Shown piece after piece: positions 1 through 7,751 of a DNA stretch of 15,193 bases; within the stretch, counting starts at the first letter, position 1, and each line of letters opens with the position of its first letter. The notes under the pieces are model-generated. The model was not told the origin of the DNA. It saw only the letters and a program-made list of their open reading frames with translations, and did not search any database. Origin of the DNA: Lachnospiraceae bacterium UBA4348 (GTDB taxonomy: Bacteria > Bacillota > Clostridia > Lachnospirales > Lachnospiraceae). Made by a program: the position numbers and the translations under genes. The stretch lies in the NCBI GenBank assembly GCA_002394165.1, contig DGTA01000040.1, forward strand, positions 1 to 15,193, written 5' to 3'.

Positions 1-277
1 GATCCTCCACCTGTTCACAGATGGCGACCTTATAACCCTTTGACACGAGGCGGGTCAGATAGGTGTCGACGGCATGGTAGGGGACGCCGCACATCGGCGC
101 CCTCTCCTCCATGCCGCAGTCTTTGCCTGTCAGAGTCAGTTCCAGTTCCCTCGACGCTGTGACGGCGTCATCGAAAAACATCTCATAGAAATCGCCCAGG
201 CGATAAAACAGGATACAGTCCCTGTACTGCTGTTTCGTCTCCAGGTATTTCTGCATCATCGGCGTAAACTCAGCCAC
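1..277 (-). CDS. mutS: DNA mismatch repair protein MutS, N-terminal part (cut by window edge)
   Basis: This is the start of the mismatch-recognition ATPase of methyl-independent mismatch repair. Only the first 92 codons are visible; the remainder lies beyond base 1. The visible part is the mismatch-binding domain I. It contains GDFYEMFFDDA (about residues 28-38), in which Phe30 and Glu32 correspond to the Phe-X-Glu pair that in E. coli MutS stacks on and hydrogen-bonds with the mispaired base. It continues through MCGVPYHAVDTYL and the IxxCEQVED element, all typical of MutS1. The start is GTG at 277-275, chosen because AGGTGA sits just upstream and because MAEFTPMMQKYL matches the usual MutS N-terminus. 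That ribosome-binding site overlaps the stop codon of miaB, leaving an 8-nt gap, so translational coupling is likely. The miaB-mutS order is common in Clostridia, often followed by mutL and miaA outside this window. Confidence 0.97.
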   Translation of the reverse strand, partial: MAEFTPMMQKYLETKQQYRDCILFYRLGDFYEMFFDDAVTASRELELTLTGKDCGMEERAPMCGVPYHAVDTYLTRLVSKGYKVAICEQVED

Positions 278-285
278 GCTTCACC

Positions 286-1731
286 TCATTTTTCTACGGC
301 AGTGCCGAAATAATAGAATCCTTTGCACTCGTCCATGCTGACAGGCAGGATCCTTCCGATCACCGACGGATCAGCCGGAAAATGGACGATCATATTCTGG
401 GCAGTCCTCCCGGTGATCAGGGAACTGTCGTGATCGTTTACTCTCTCCGCAAGGACCGGCATCGTTCTTCCCTGCCAGCGTCCGCTCCTGGCCGCCCCTG
501 TCTCCTGCACCAGTTTAAGCAGCCTGTCAAAACGGTCCTTTACGATCTCTTCCGGGATCTGGTCAGGCATGGAGGCTGCCGGGGTCCCGGTCCGTTTCGA
601 ATATATAAACGTAAAGGCACTGTCAAACTGCACCTGACGCACAACATCAAGGGTATCGGCAAGGTCTTCCTCGGTCTCGCCCGGGAAACCGACGATCAGA
701 TCCGTGGTCAGGGAAAGATCCGGTACGGAGTCATAAAGGCGACGGCACAGGTCAAGATAGGATTCTTTTGTATAATGCCTGTTCATCTTCTTCAGCAGCC
801 GGGTGCTCCCGGACTGAAGCGGAAGATGCAGATGAGGACAGATCTTGGACGAGGAGGCCATCACATCGATCAGATCTTCGGAGAGATCCTTGGGATGGGA
901 AGTCATGAACCGGATCCTCTCGATGCCGTCGATCTTCTCCACCTCCCTCAGAAGATCCGCAAAGCTGACCGGATCGGGAAGGTTTTTTCCGTAGGAATTG
1001 ACATTCTGCCCAAGGAGCATCACCTCAACGACCCCTTCCGAGGCAAGCTTTGACACCTCCCTGAGGATGTCGGACGGAGTACGGCTTCTTTCGCGCCCTC
1101 TTACATAAGGAACGATGCAGTAGGTGCAGAAGTTGTCACATCCGTACATGATGTTGACACCCGATTTGAAAGGATAGGTGCGCTGTGTCGGGAGCTGTTC
1201 GATGGTAGTGCGGGTATCCTTCCAGATATCGATGATCAAACCGCGGCTTTCGTACATATCATGGATCAGTTCCGCAAACTTCCAGATATTATGGGTCCCG
1301 AAGACCAGGTCAACATAGGAATAGCTCTTCCGGATCTTTTCGACCGTATCGGGCTCCTGCATCATGCAGCCGCAGAGAATGATCTTCATGTGCGGGTTTT
1401 TCTTTTTCAGGCCGCCCAGATATCCGAGTCTTCCGTAGACCTTCAGATTCGCGTTCTCCCTTACGGTACAGGTGTTGTAGATCACCAGATCCGCTTCCTC
1501 GTTTTCCGTCAGGACGCACCCCATCGCCTCAAGGATCCCCCTGAGCTTCTCGGAGTCGCGTTCATTCATCTGGCATCCGAAGGTCTTGACACAGGCGGTC
1601 AGCGTATGCCCGGCCGCTTCGCTCTCACTGCGGATGATCTGAGCGTTCTTTGCGATAAAATAATGCTGCCGCATCGGCTCCGATTCCGGTGCCGGTGCGG
1701 TTACATCCACATCCTGGTATATATCTTTCAT
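286..1731 (-). CDS. miaB: tRNA-2-methylthio-N6-dimethylallyladenosine-37 synthase MiaB
   Basis: This radical SAM methylthiotransferase adds the 2-methylthio group to i6A37 of tRNAs that read UNN codons. The 481-residue protein shows the full three-domain plan. The N-terminal UPF0004 domain carries the three auxiliary-cluster cysteines at about C53 (FGCQMNERDSE), C88 (YNTCTVRENA) and C122 (GCMMQE). The radical SAM core has the CX3CX2C motif GCDNFCTYC at C198, C202 and C205, followed by RGRERSR. A C-terminal TRAM domain covers about residues 415-478. The motif set fits MiaB better than MtaB or RimO. There is a roughly 45-residue N-terminal leader (rich in Glu/Pro/Ala near residues 10-20) before the conserved TACVKTFGCQMN, as in several clostridial MiaB proteins. 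The ATG start is preceded by AAAAAGGA at 6-nt spacing, located in the last codons of the DUF896 gene, whose stop ends 2 nt upstream. Same operon as mutS. Confidence 0.97.
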   Translation of the reverse strand: MKDIYQDVDVTAPAPESEPMRQHYFIAKNAQIIRSESEAAGHTLTACVKTFGCQMNERDSEKLRGILEAMGCVLTENEEADLVIYNTCTVRENANLKVYGRLGYLGGLKKKNPHMKIILCGCMMQEPDTVEKIRKSYSYVDLVFGTHNIWKFAELIHDMYESRGLIIDIWKDTRTTIEQLPTQRTYPFKSGVNIMYGCDNFCTYCIVPYVRGRERSRTPSDILREVSKLASEGVVEVMLLGQNVNSYGKNLPDPVSFADLLREVEKIDGIERIRFMTSHPKDLSEDLIDVMASSSKICPHLHLPLQSGSTRLLKKMNRHYTKESYLDLCRRLYDSVPDLSLTTDLIVGFPGETEEDLADTLDVVRQVQFDSAFTFIYSKRTGTPAASMPDQIPEEIVKDRFDRLLKLVQETGAARSGRWQGRTMPVLAERVNDHDSSLITGRTAQNMIVHFPADPSVIGRILPVSMDECKGFYYFGTAVEK

Positions 1732-1733
1732 GT

Positions 1734-1940
1734 TCAGTCCTTTTTCCCGAGATGATGGATGCTTCCGTCCGGATCCACCACATCGATCTGGTCAAGCTGG
1801 CTTCTGAGGTTCGCCCGGATCGCTGCGATATAGCGCCCCCGGAGGATGGCCTGCTCTTCCTTCTCCGCGTCGTTTAAACCGACGCTTTTTTGTTTTCTCG
1901 CCAGTTCATTTATTCTGGCCAGATCTGTTTCATTGATCAT
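1734..1940 (-). CDS. DUF896 (UPF0291, YnzC-like) small protein
   Basis: This 68-residue protein begins MINETDLARINELARKQK and continues GLNDAEKEEQAILRGRY, the hallmark of the DUF896/UPF0291 family, a small helical-hairpin protein found in Firmicutes. The B. subtilis member YnzC is encoded in the SOS-induced yneA operon; its molecular role is not established. The C-terminus here (VDPDGSIHHLGKKD) is a short tail after the helices. I chose ATG at 1940-1938 because the conserved family sequence starts exactly there and AGGAG lies 11 nt upstream. A longer reading of the same frame would run far into proB and does not resemble the family. It sits 25 nt after proB and 2 nt before miaB, so it is very probably cotranscribed with both. 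No function can be assigned from the sequence. Confidence 0.93.
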   Translation of the reverse strand: MINETDLARINELARKQKSVGLNDAEKEEQAILRGRYIAAIRANLRSQLDQIDVVDPDGSIHHLGKKD

Positions 1941-1965
1941 AGGGTTGATTACTCCTGACCACCGG

Positions 1966-2808
1966 TCACCGCTGTTCTTCGCCCGGCTTTGCCAGGAAAA
2001 GGGTCCCGATAAGGGAGCCGGACAGGATCCGGTGAATATTATGAAAATCTCTTCCGTTTGCGATGACCATGTCAACGCCCGCCTCCGTTGCGATCTGGGC
2101 CGCGTGGAGCTTGGTCGCCATACCGCCGGTACCCACATCGCTTCTTGTCCCTGCACCGAGTCCCAGGATCTGTTCATCGATCCGGGATACGAAGGGAATC
2201 AGGGCGGCCCATTCGTTGTCATGGGGATCGTCGGTGTAAAGTCCGTCGATATCCGACATCAGTATGAGCAGGTCGGCCCCGACTAAAGAGGCAACCGTCG
2301 CTGAAAGAGAATCGTTGTCTCCGAACTGAATCTCATAGGTAGAGATCGTATCATTCTCATTTACGACAGGAATCACGTTCATGTCAAGGAGCTGTTCAAA
2401 GGTGTTGATCGTATTGCTCCTGGCCGGCTCCTCCACAACGGTGTCCTTCGTGAGCAGGATCTGTGCGGCCATGTGGCCGTACTCGTGGAACAGCTTCTGA
2501 TAGATCATCATCAGCTGTGCCTGTCCGACGGCAGCGCAGGCCTGTTTTTCTTCAATCTTTTCGGGCCTGTGGTCCATATGGGCGGCTACTCTTCCCGCCG
2601 CGATCGCACCGGAGGAGACAAGGATCACCTCTTTGCCGGCGTTTTTAAGATCACACAGCTCTCTTACCAGTATCTCCAGCCGGATCAGGTCAAGGGCTCC
2701 TGTTGCCGTGTGAACGATCGAGGAAGAACCGATCTTCACAACGATCCTTTTCCGGTTTTTAAGAGCCTCCCTTGCCAGCTGGTGAAGCTGCTGCGTCTGT
2801 TCGTTCAT
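1966..2808 (-). CDS. proB: Glutamate 5-kinase, short form without PUA domain
   Basis: ProB phosphorylates L-glutamate with ATP to gamma-glutamyl phosphate, the first committed step of proline synthesis, in the cytoplasm. The 280 residues form one amino-acid-kinase domain: RIVVKIGSSSIV (about 21-32, phosphate-binding), VILVSSGAIAAG (61-72), VVNENDTIS (148-156), FGDNDSLSA (162-170, glutamate/ATP contacts), LMSDIDGLYTDDP (183-195) and GTGGMATKLHAA (226-237). Enteric ProB is about 365 residues because of a C-terminal PUA domain. Here the protein stops shortly after the kinase fold, as in many clostridial enzymes. ATG at 2808 is preceded by GGGGGA at short spacing. The gene lies 12 nt after the flippase gene. 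The usual partner proA (gamma-glutamyl phosphate reductase) is not adjacent on either side. Feedback inhibition by proline is known for the family and cannot be judged here. Confidence 0.96.
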   Translation of the reverse strand: MNEQTQQLHQLAREALKNRKRIVVKIGSSSIVHTATGALDLIRLEILVRELCDLKNAGKEVILVSSGAIAAGRVAAHMDHRPEKIEEKQACAAVGQAQLMMIYQKLFHEYGHMAAQILLTKDTVVEEPARSNTINTFEQLLDMNVIPVVNENDTISTYEIQFGDNDSLSATVASLVGADLLILMSDIDGLYTDDPHDNEWAALIPFVSRIDEQILGLGAGTRSDVGTGGMATKLHAAQIATEAGVDMVIANGRDFHNIHRILSGSLIGTLFLAKPGEEQR

Positions 2809-2820
2809 GAATGGTCCCCC

Positions 2821-4488
2821 TTACCGCACCAGTCCGAGGCGCTTGAAAAAGTTCAGGATCTGCCTCCCCTTTGGAAGCGACAGGATCTCCACAGAGGAGA
2901 TGCCTCCGAGCGCCACCAGGGAAACGCTGTAGATAAACACACCGGCGAGGATCGCAAATACGGTGGATACAGACACTCCCAGCACCAGGTGAAGCAGTGA
3001 ATAGATGCCGAAAGCTGCGAAGGCCATGATCGCCGAGGCCGCAGCCGGGATCACGAACGAGCGCAGGACTTCCTGACGGTAGCCGAGCATCCGGCTGATG
3101 GCAAACGCATTCAGGATCGAAACGATCAGCGCGAAAAGGGTGTTGGCATAAAGGACCGCATAAATATTGAGGTTAAAGCGGCTGAGCATCACATAAAGCG
3201 CCGCAATATGGATCACCAGTGCGATACAGCAGTGGATCAGCGGTTCCTTGAGTTTTCCCAGTCCCTGAAGGATGGATGTCGTCAGCGTGGAGAGCGCGTA
3301 AAGAATGATCATCGGAGCGCCCGCCTGCAGGATACCCGCACTTAAGGGCACGCCTGACTGGGGATGGAAAAGCATCATGATGACGGGGCCGCCGAGCGCT
3401 GCCAGCCCCAGTGCTCCGGGAATGGAGAAGATCATCGTAAAGCGGATAGCTGAGCTTACCCGGTTGCATGCTTCGCGGCGTGTCTTCCGGTCCCTGGCTG
3501 TGAGGCCCGTCATGCTCGGAACGATCGCCGGCCCGAGCGAGGACGCCAGTGAGAGGACGACATTCATCAGCACGCGGAATTTGCCCGCGTAGATCCCCCA
3601 GATGACCGAGTACTGGGCTTCCGTATACCCCTTGCCCTTGAGCACGGCATTAAAAATACCCTGGTCGATCACGTTGCTCATGTTGTAGACCAGCGTTGAG
3701 AAAACGATCGGGAGTACAGTCAGAAGAAGGATCCGGTAGATCATCCTCGAGGACTCTCTTTTTGAGGAAACATCATCACGGACATAGACATCCATCTCCC
3801 GCCGCTTGCGGATATACATGACCATCATGAAAAGCATGGCCACGGTAACGGAAGCAACCGTACCGAAGGTGGCTCCGGCGGCTCCCCAGGCCGGACCGAG
3901 AAGTTCGTTTCCCTGCTCGGCTGCGAGGGCCGCTCCGTAACGGAACATAATACCGGCGCAGACGATGGAAATGACTGCGTTTACGATCTGTTCGATCACC
4001 TGTGAGGCGGCTGTGGGGACCATCGTCCCGAAGCCCTGGAAATATCCGCGGAATGTTCCCGTAATAGCGAAGATCAGGATGGCCGGTGCAATGACACGAA
4101 GCCCGAACTTCGCCAGTTCAAAATTCATGACATACTTCGTGAGCAGTCCTGAAAAAAGGTAAGTGACCAGGGCGGCCGCGCCGCCCCCGATCACTGCAAA
4201 ACGCATGGCGCAATGAAAGACTCTGTTGGCATTCCGATACTCTCCTCTCGATATTCTCTCCGCCATCATCCTGGAGATAGCCAGGGGCAGAGAAAAGGAA
4301 GAGATCATCAGAATCAGGGTATAGATCTCATTGGCAGTGGAATAATAGCTGTTTCCGCTGTCTCCGAGGATATTCGTCAGAGGGACTCTGTAGATCAGGC
4401 CGATGACTTTCGCTGCAATGGATGCCACAGCAAGTATGGATCCCTGCACCAGAAAGTCACCGCCGCCATGCTTTTTCTTTGGCTTCAT
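2821..4488 (-). CDS. SpoVB/YtgP-type polysaccharide (lipid-linked) flippase, MOP superfamily
   Basis: This 555-residue integral membrane protein of the MOP (MATE/oligosaccharide flippase/MurJ) superfamily has about 14 hydrophobic segments by eye. Its N-terminal region (FLVQGSILAVASIAAKVIGL, then RVPLTNILGDSGNSYY at about 34-49 and SLPLAISRMMAERI) is typical of the SpoVB/YtgP group of Firmicutes. YtgP is a MurJ-type lipid II flippase of B. subtilis, whereas SpoVB acts in spore cortex synthesis, so the likely job is moving an undecaprenyl-linked glycan across the cytoplasmic membrane. The first ten residues are Lys-rich and cytoplasmic. I cannot say which substrate it has. ATG at 4488 follows GAAAGG at 7-nt spacing. 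It lies 31 nt after the DUF3048 gene and 12 nt before proB in the same direction. The same window also encodes UppP, which recycles the lipid carrier used by such flippases, though in a different transcription unit. Confidence 0.9.
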   Translation of the reverse strand: MKPKKKHGGGDFLVQGSILAVASIAAKVIGLIYRVPLTNILGDSGNSYYSTANEIYTLILMISSFSLPLAISRMMAERISRGEYRNANRVFHCAMRFAVIGGGAAALVTYLFSGLLTKYVMNFELAKFGLRVIAPAILIFAITGTFRGYFQGFGTMVPTAASQVIEQIVNAVISIVCAGIMFRYGAALAAEQGNELLGPAWGAAGATFGTVASVTVAMLFMMVMYIRKRREMDVYVRDDVSSKRESSRMIYRILLLTVLPIVFSTLVYNMSNVIDQGIFNAVLKGKGYTEAQYSVIWGIYAGKFRVLMNVVLSLASSLGPAIVPSMTGLTARDRKTRREACNRVSSAIRFTMIFSIPGALGLAALGGPVIMMLFHPQSGVPLSAGILQAGAPMIILYALSTLTTSILQGLGKLKEPLIHCCIALVIHIAALYVMLSRFNLNIYAVLYANTLFALIVSILNAFAISRMLGYRQEVLRSFVIPAAASAIMAFAAFGIYSLLHLVLGVSVSTVFAILAGVFIYSVSLVALGGISSVEILSLPKGRQILNFFKRLGLVR

Positions 4489-4519
4489 CAGTTACCTTTC
4501 TTTACAAAGGCCGGAGGGA

Positions 4520-5638
4520 TCAGTAGTCGGTTGCATCGCTGGATACGGTGTAATCATCAGTGACCAGCACCTTGTCGGCAGCGGAATTGCGAATCAGGCA
4601 GATCCAGGTCTTTCCGGTATTGAGTTTGATCCTGTTTCCGTTCATATCATAGAAATCTGTTTCTGTCAGGTCGCCGGTGTAGACGGGAACGGAAATATTG
4701 GTGGCTTCGATATCGACGATATGAGTGGAATCCGCCTGGGATACACGTTTTTTCCAGGTGATGTCGATCGCTTTGCCGTTGGTGATATATTTACCGGTTC
4801 CGCCTGTAACGTCATCCGTCCACAGATAACCGTTGTCATCAAACGGAGTGGAATCGCAGTACTGAAGAATGATGTTCTTTACAGAAAGCTGCTCGCCGGT
4901 GTTGCCGTCGATCTGAGGCTCTCCGAACTGATATCGGTAGTATTTCTTGTCCTCGACATTATACTCGAATCTTGCGTGGTTATAGGCATAACCGGGAAGG
5001 ATCACGTTGGCAGCGGTCCCGCCTTCGTTGGTGACGACATCGCCTTCTTCGACGAATTCCCAGTCACGGTTGTAATCATCCGGAAGCCACGGATTGATGC
5101 CGAGAGCCTCGATGCCTGCCTGAACGCCGTCGTACGTGAGGAAGGCATTGTGCGGCGATACGCGGTCGTCAGACCTGAAATAAACAAGATCACCATACTC
5201 TGTCTCACCGTCAAGCTCGACCGTAGAATCGAGCGCCAGAAGAGGTCTTGCCCAGGCAGCTTCTCCGTAATGGCAGAAGATCGCATTGTATTCTCTTGCA
5301 TAATAGTAATAATAGTTTCTGGCACTGCGGACAGAACCGATGCGCTGGCAGTCCTGGTAATCCTCAAGGATACCCATGATACGGGTGATCAGGCCTTCCA
5401 CCTCGGCCTCGACGAGAACGCCGGCCTTTGAGATGCCGTGCTGGGGAATCGCATCGTAAATATTATTGAACATGACCGCGATCGGTTTTTTCCTGCCGAT
5501 CTCCACCGGGACCGTCTCACCCGTCAGTGCGCTCCGGCATACATCGTCCGCCATGGCAGTTCCCGCCAGGACGGATGTGAACATAGCCGCAGCCATCATT
5601 CCGGCAGCCAGTTTTTTTCCGAAACCACTTTTCATCAT
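4520..5638 (-). CDS. DUF3048 (YerB-like) exported protein
   Basis: This secreted or cell-surface protein of about 372 residues has a Sec signal peptide: basic start KSGFGKK, hydrophobic core to about residue 25, and a probable signal peptidase I site after AMA. There is no lipobox Cys, unlike B. subtilis YerB, which is a lipoprotein. The mature protein carries DUF3048 signatures: KPIAVMFNN near residue 52, PQHGISKAGVLVEAEVEG at 65-83, GSVRSARNYYYYYARE at 101-117 and SPHNAFLTYDG at 161-172. The C-terminal half (from about 245) matches the DUF3048 C-terminal domain, ending in a strand-rich region. The family's molecular function is unknown. Three in-frame ATG codons lie in tandem (5641, 5638, 5635). 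GGAGG at 5646-5650 sits 4, 7 and 10 nt from them, so 5638 is favoured. It follows ybeY by about 31 nt and precedes the flippase gene, suggesting an envelope role by context only. Confidence 0.9.
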   Translation of the reverse strand: MMKSGFGKKLAAGMMAAAMFTSVLAGTAMADDVCRSALTGETVPVEIGRKKPIAVMFNNIYDAIPQHGISKAGVLVEAEVEGLITRIMGILEDYQDCQRIGSVRSARNYYYYYAREYNAIFCHYGEAAWARPLLALDSTVELDGETEYGDLVYFRSDDRVSPHNAFLTYDGVQAGIEALGINPWLPDDYNRDWEFVEEGDVVTNEGGTAANVILPGYAYNHARFEYNVEDKKYYRYQFGEPQIDGNTGEQLSVKNIILQYCDSTPFDDNGYLWTDDVTGGTGKYITNGKAIDITWKKRVSQADSTHIVDIEATNISVPVYTGDLTETDFYDMNGNRIKLNTGKTWICLIRNSAADKVLVTDDYTVSSDATDY

Positions 5639-5672
5639 CATTCATCCTCCCTTATTAATCTGTCTTCAGTTA

Positions 5673-6203
5673 TCATTTTATATTCTGTCCGTCCCCGGGA
5701 TCACGGAAGATCCCCAGCCGGTTCAGTATCTTTTCCTGCAGCGAGAACATTTCCTCCTCCTGCTTGGGCGTCATATGGTCGTAGCCGGCCAGATGAAGCA
5801 TGCTGTGAGCGACCAGAAAAGCAAATTCCCTGCGAAGGGAATGACCGTATCCGGCCGCCTGCTGCGCGCACCTTTCAAGATCGATCACGATATCTCCCAG
5901 CATCAGCTCGCCGCTGTCCGGATCAAAGTGATCCGCGGCTGTGAGGTCGTCTTCCAGAAAAGAATAATCACCGGGAGTTTCATACTCGAGAAGCGGGAAC
6001 GAAAGGACATCCGTCACCGCATCGATCCCCCTGTACTGATGATTGATTCCCCTGATCGCCTCATCCCCGGTGACCAGAAGCGTCACGTAAGCCTCATAGG
6101 GACATTCTGTCTCATTAAGCGACTCCTCGGCCACCATCAGGGCCAGGGCCTTTAAGTCGAACGGCTCAGGAAGGCCGCTTTCATTTTCATAATCGAGAGT
6201 CAT
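5673..6203 (-). CDS. ybeY: Endoribonuclease YbeY (16S rRNA maturation and quality control)
   Basis: YbeY is a zinc metallo-endoribonuclease needed for 16S rRNA 3'-end maturation and ribosome quality control. The 176-residue protein contains the family core: LLVTGDEAIRGINHQYRGID (about 42-61), TDVLSFPL (64-71), LGDIVIDLERC (102-112) and the zinc-binding HSMLHLAGYDHM. In that last motif His133, His137 and His143 are the expected metal ligands, and Arg59 in QYRG is the usual conserved Arg. It is slightly longer than the usual 150-170 residues because of an acidic insertion at about 74-98. ATG at 6203 has an excellent Shine-Dalgarno, AAGGAG, with 6-nt spacing. It begins 11 nt after phoH stops. 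The phoH-ybeY pairing is classical in Firmicutes, but the usual neighbours dgkA and era do not follow; a DUF3048 gene does. Confidence 0.97.
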   Translation of the reverse strand: MTLDYENESGLPEPFDLKALALMVAEESLNETECPYEAYVTLLVTGDEAIRGINHQYRGIDAVTDVLSFPLLEYETPGDYSFLEDDLTAADHFDPDSGELMLGDIVIDLERCAQQAAGYGHSLRREFAFLVAHSMLHLAGYDHMTPKQEEEMFSLQEKILNRLGIFRDPGDGQNIK

Positions 6204-6214
6204 GGTCTGCTCCT

Positions 6215-7252
6215 TCAGGATCGCCTCGTTCTGTCCGGATAGGGAATTCCGCGCTGTTTTTCCCGGACGTTTGCAAGCAGTTCCCGGCGGTTTTTCTGTT
6301 TGTTCTCGTACTCGTCATAGGCCGTCACGATCTTCTGGACCAGCGGATGACGCACGACATCCTGGCTCGTCAGGTAACAGAAGGCGATCTGGTCGATCGA
6401 CCGGAGCACCTTTACCGCCACATCCAGTCCCGAGGTCTCCCCGGGAGCGAGGTCCTTCTGGGTCATGTCACCGGTCACGATGACCTTAGACCCGAACCCG
6501 ATCCTGGTGAGGAACATCTTCATCTGGGCCGGCGTGGTGTTCTGGGCTTCGTCAAGGATAATAAAGGCGTTGTCAAGTGTCCTGCCGCGCATGTACGCGA
6601 GGGGGGCCACCTCGATCAGGCCTTTTTCCATGTTGCGCTGGTAGTTCTCCGCCCCCATGATCTGGTAGAGAGCATCGTAAAGAGGCCTGAGGTAAGGATC
6701 GACCTTGCTCTGGAGATCTCCGGGAAGAAATCCCAGCCGCTCGCCGGCTTCAATCGCCGGTCTCGTCATGATGATCCTGCCCACATCCTCATTCTTGAAC
6801 GCCGTCACCGCCATGGCCATGGCCAGGTAGGTCTTTCCCGTACCGGCCGGACCGATGCCGAAGGTGATCATATTTTTCCGGATGGCTTCAACGTACTGTT
6901 TCTGCCCGAGTGTCTTGGGCTTTACGCTTCTTCCGTTTACCGTATGGCAGATCACGTCGGAGTCGATCTGTGCGAGGACCTCCTCCTTCTCTTCCATGAC
7001 CAGTGAAAGCGCGTAATTAACGTTCTGCTCCGTAATGACCGTTCCGTTCTGTGAAAGAGCCAGAAGGCTTTTGAGCACTCGCTCTCCCCTGTCCGCAGCT
7101 GCCTGGGATCCGAGGACACGGGTGCTGCCCTCCCGGTTAAGAATGGTCACGTTAAGCGTTTTTTCTATCTTTTTGACATGCTCGTCGTACTGACCGAACA
7201 CATTTCTCTCATGATCCGCCGGAATGACGAGCATCCGTTCAATCACACTCAT
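6215..7252 (-). CDS. PhoH family ATPase (PhoL-like)
   Basis: This is a cytoplasmic P-loop ATPase of the PhoH/PhoL group, implicated in RNA metabolism and ribosome maturation. Its exact role is unsettled, but linkage with ybeY is highly conserved. The chosen protein has 345 residues. The N-terminal 100 or so residues (ERNVFGQYDEHVKKIEKTLN) form the PhoH N-terminal region with a KH-like character. Walker A is GIGPAGTGKTYLA near 132-144. MTRPAIEAGERLGFLPGDL follows, with Walker B IILDEAQN (Asp234, Glu235) and then IVTGDMTQ as sensor. I place the start at ATG 7252 because the sequence before it would lie inside rlmH and does not resemble PhoH. AGGAG at 7265-7269 is 12 nt upstream, a rather long spacing. 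No alternative start codon lies closer in frame. The gap after rlmH is 19 nt. Confidence 0.93.
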   Translation of the reverse strand: MSVIERMLVIPADHERNVFGQYDEHVKKIEKTLNVTILNREGSTRVLGSQAAADRGERVLKSLLALSQNGTVITEQNVNYALSLVMEEKEEVLAQIDSDVICHTVNGRSVKPKTLGQKQYVEAIRKNMITFGIGPAGTGKTYLAMAMAVTAFKNEDVGRIIMTRPAIEAGERLGFLPGDLQSKVDPYLRPLYDALYQIMGAENYQRNMEKGLIEVAPLAYMRGRTLDNAFIILDEAQNTTPAQMKMFLTRIGFGSKVIVTGDMTQKDLAPGETSGLDVAVKVLRSIDQIAFCYLTSQDVVRHPLVQKIVTAYDEYENKQKNRRELLANVREKQRGIPYPDRTRRS

Positions 7253-7271
7253 TAAATCTGATATCTCCTGC

Positions 7272-7751
7272 TTATTTATGGTACGGCTCCCCGCAGCTGA
7301 TCTTGAAAGCGCGGTAGATCTGCTCAAGTGTGATCACGCGCATCAGCTGGTGAGGAAAGGTCATCCGTGAAAACGAAAGGCGCATCCGGCTGCTCTTAAG
7401 CAGATCCTCGTGAAGCCCCAGGCTCCCGCCGATCAGCAGCGTGAGCGAGCTGGTTCCGGAGACCCTCAGGCTGTCCATCCAGGCGGAAAATTCTTCGGAT
7501 GAAAAAGGTTTCCCGTCAACAGCCAGCGCTGCGACGAGGCTGCCGGCAGGGATCTTTTTCCGGATACGCTCTGCTTCCCTCCGGAGGATATTTTCCCTGT
7601 CGCCTTCGTGCACCGGCTCAGGAGCCGGCTCATCCGCCACTTCAATGATCTGGAGCCTGCAAAATCTGGACAGCCGTTTCGAATATTCCGCCACCGCCGC
7701 TGTCCAGAATTTTTCCTTCAGCTTTCCGACACAGATGACCGTGATGGTCAA
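7272..7751 (-). CDS. rlmH: 23S rRNA (pseudouridine-1915-N3) methyltransferase RlmH
   Basis: RlmH is a SPOUT-class, knotted methyltransferase that uses S-adenosylmethionine to methylate N3 of pseudouridine 1915 in helix 69 of 23S rRNA on assembled ribosomes. The 159-residue length is exactly that of the family. It starts TITVICVGKLKEKFW, contains LAVDGKPFSSEEFSAW (about 76-91), the cofactor loop LLIGGSLGL near 105-113, and the diagnostic C-terminus FSRMTFPHQLMRVITLEQIY followed by RAFKISCGEPYHK. The start codon is TTG (7751-7749). It overlaps the TGA of nfnB by 4 nt and is preceded by AGGAG at 7759-7763 with ideal 7-nt spacing, so translation is probably coupled to nfnB. No other start in the frame keeps the conserved first strand. 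Confidence 0.97.
   Translation of the reverse strand: MTITVICVGKLKEKFWTAAVAEYSKRLSRFCRLQIIEVADEPAPEPVHEGDRENILRREAERIRKKIPAGSLVAALAVDGKPFSSEEFSAWMDSLRVSGTSSLTLLIGGSLGLHEDLLKSSRMRLSFSRMTFPHQLMRVITLEQIYRAFKISCGEPYHK

Noticed and set aside
1734..2177. A longer, 147-codon version of the DUF896 gene
   Set aside because: The extra N-terminal part overlaps proB and is low in sense; the DUF896 family sequence begins exactly at ATG 1940.
4403..5431. A 342-codon open frame on the plus strand
   Set aside because: It lies antisense to the DUF3048 gene and the start of the flippase gene, both clearly real. Its translation resembles no family and it has no fitting ribosome-binding site.
6215..7327. A longer start for the PhoH gene at 7327
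   Set aside because: The extra 25 residues lie within the conserved C-terminus of rlmH and do not match PhoH proteins.
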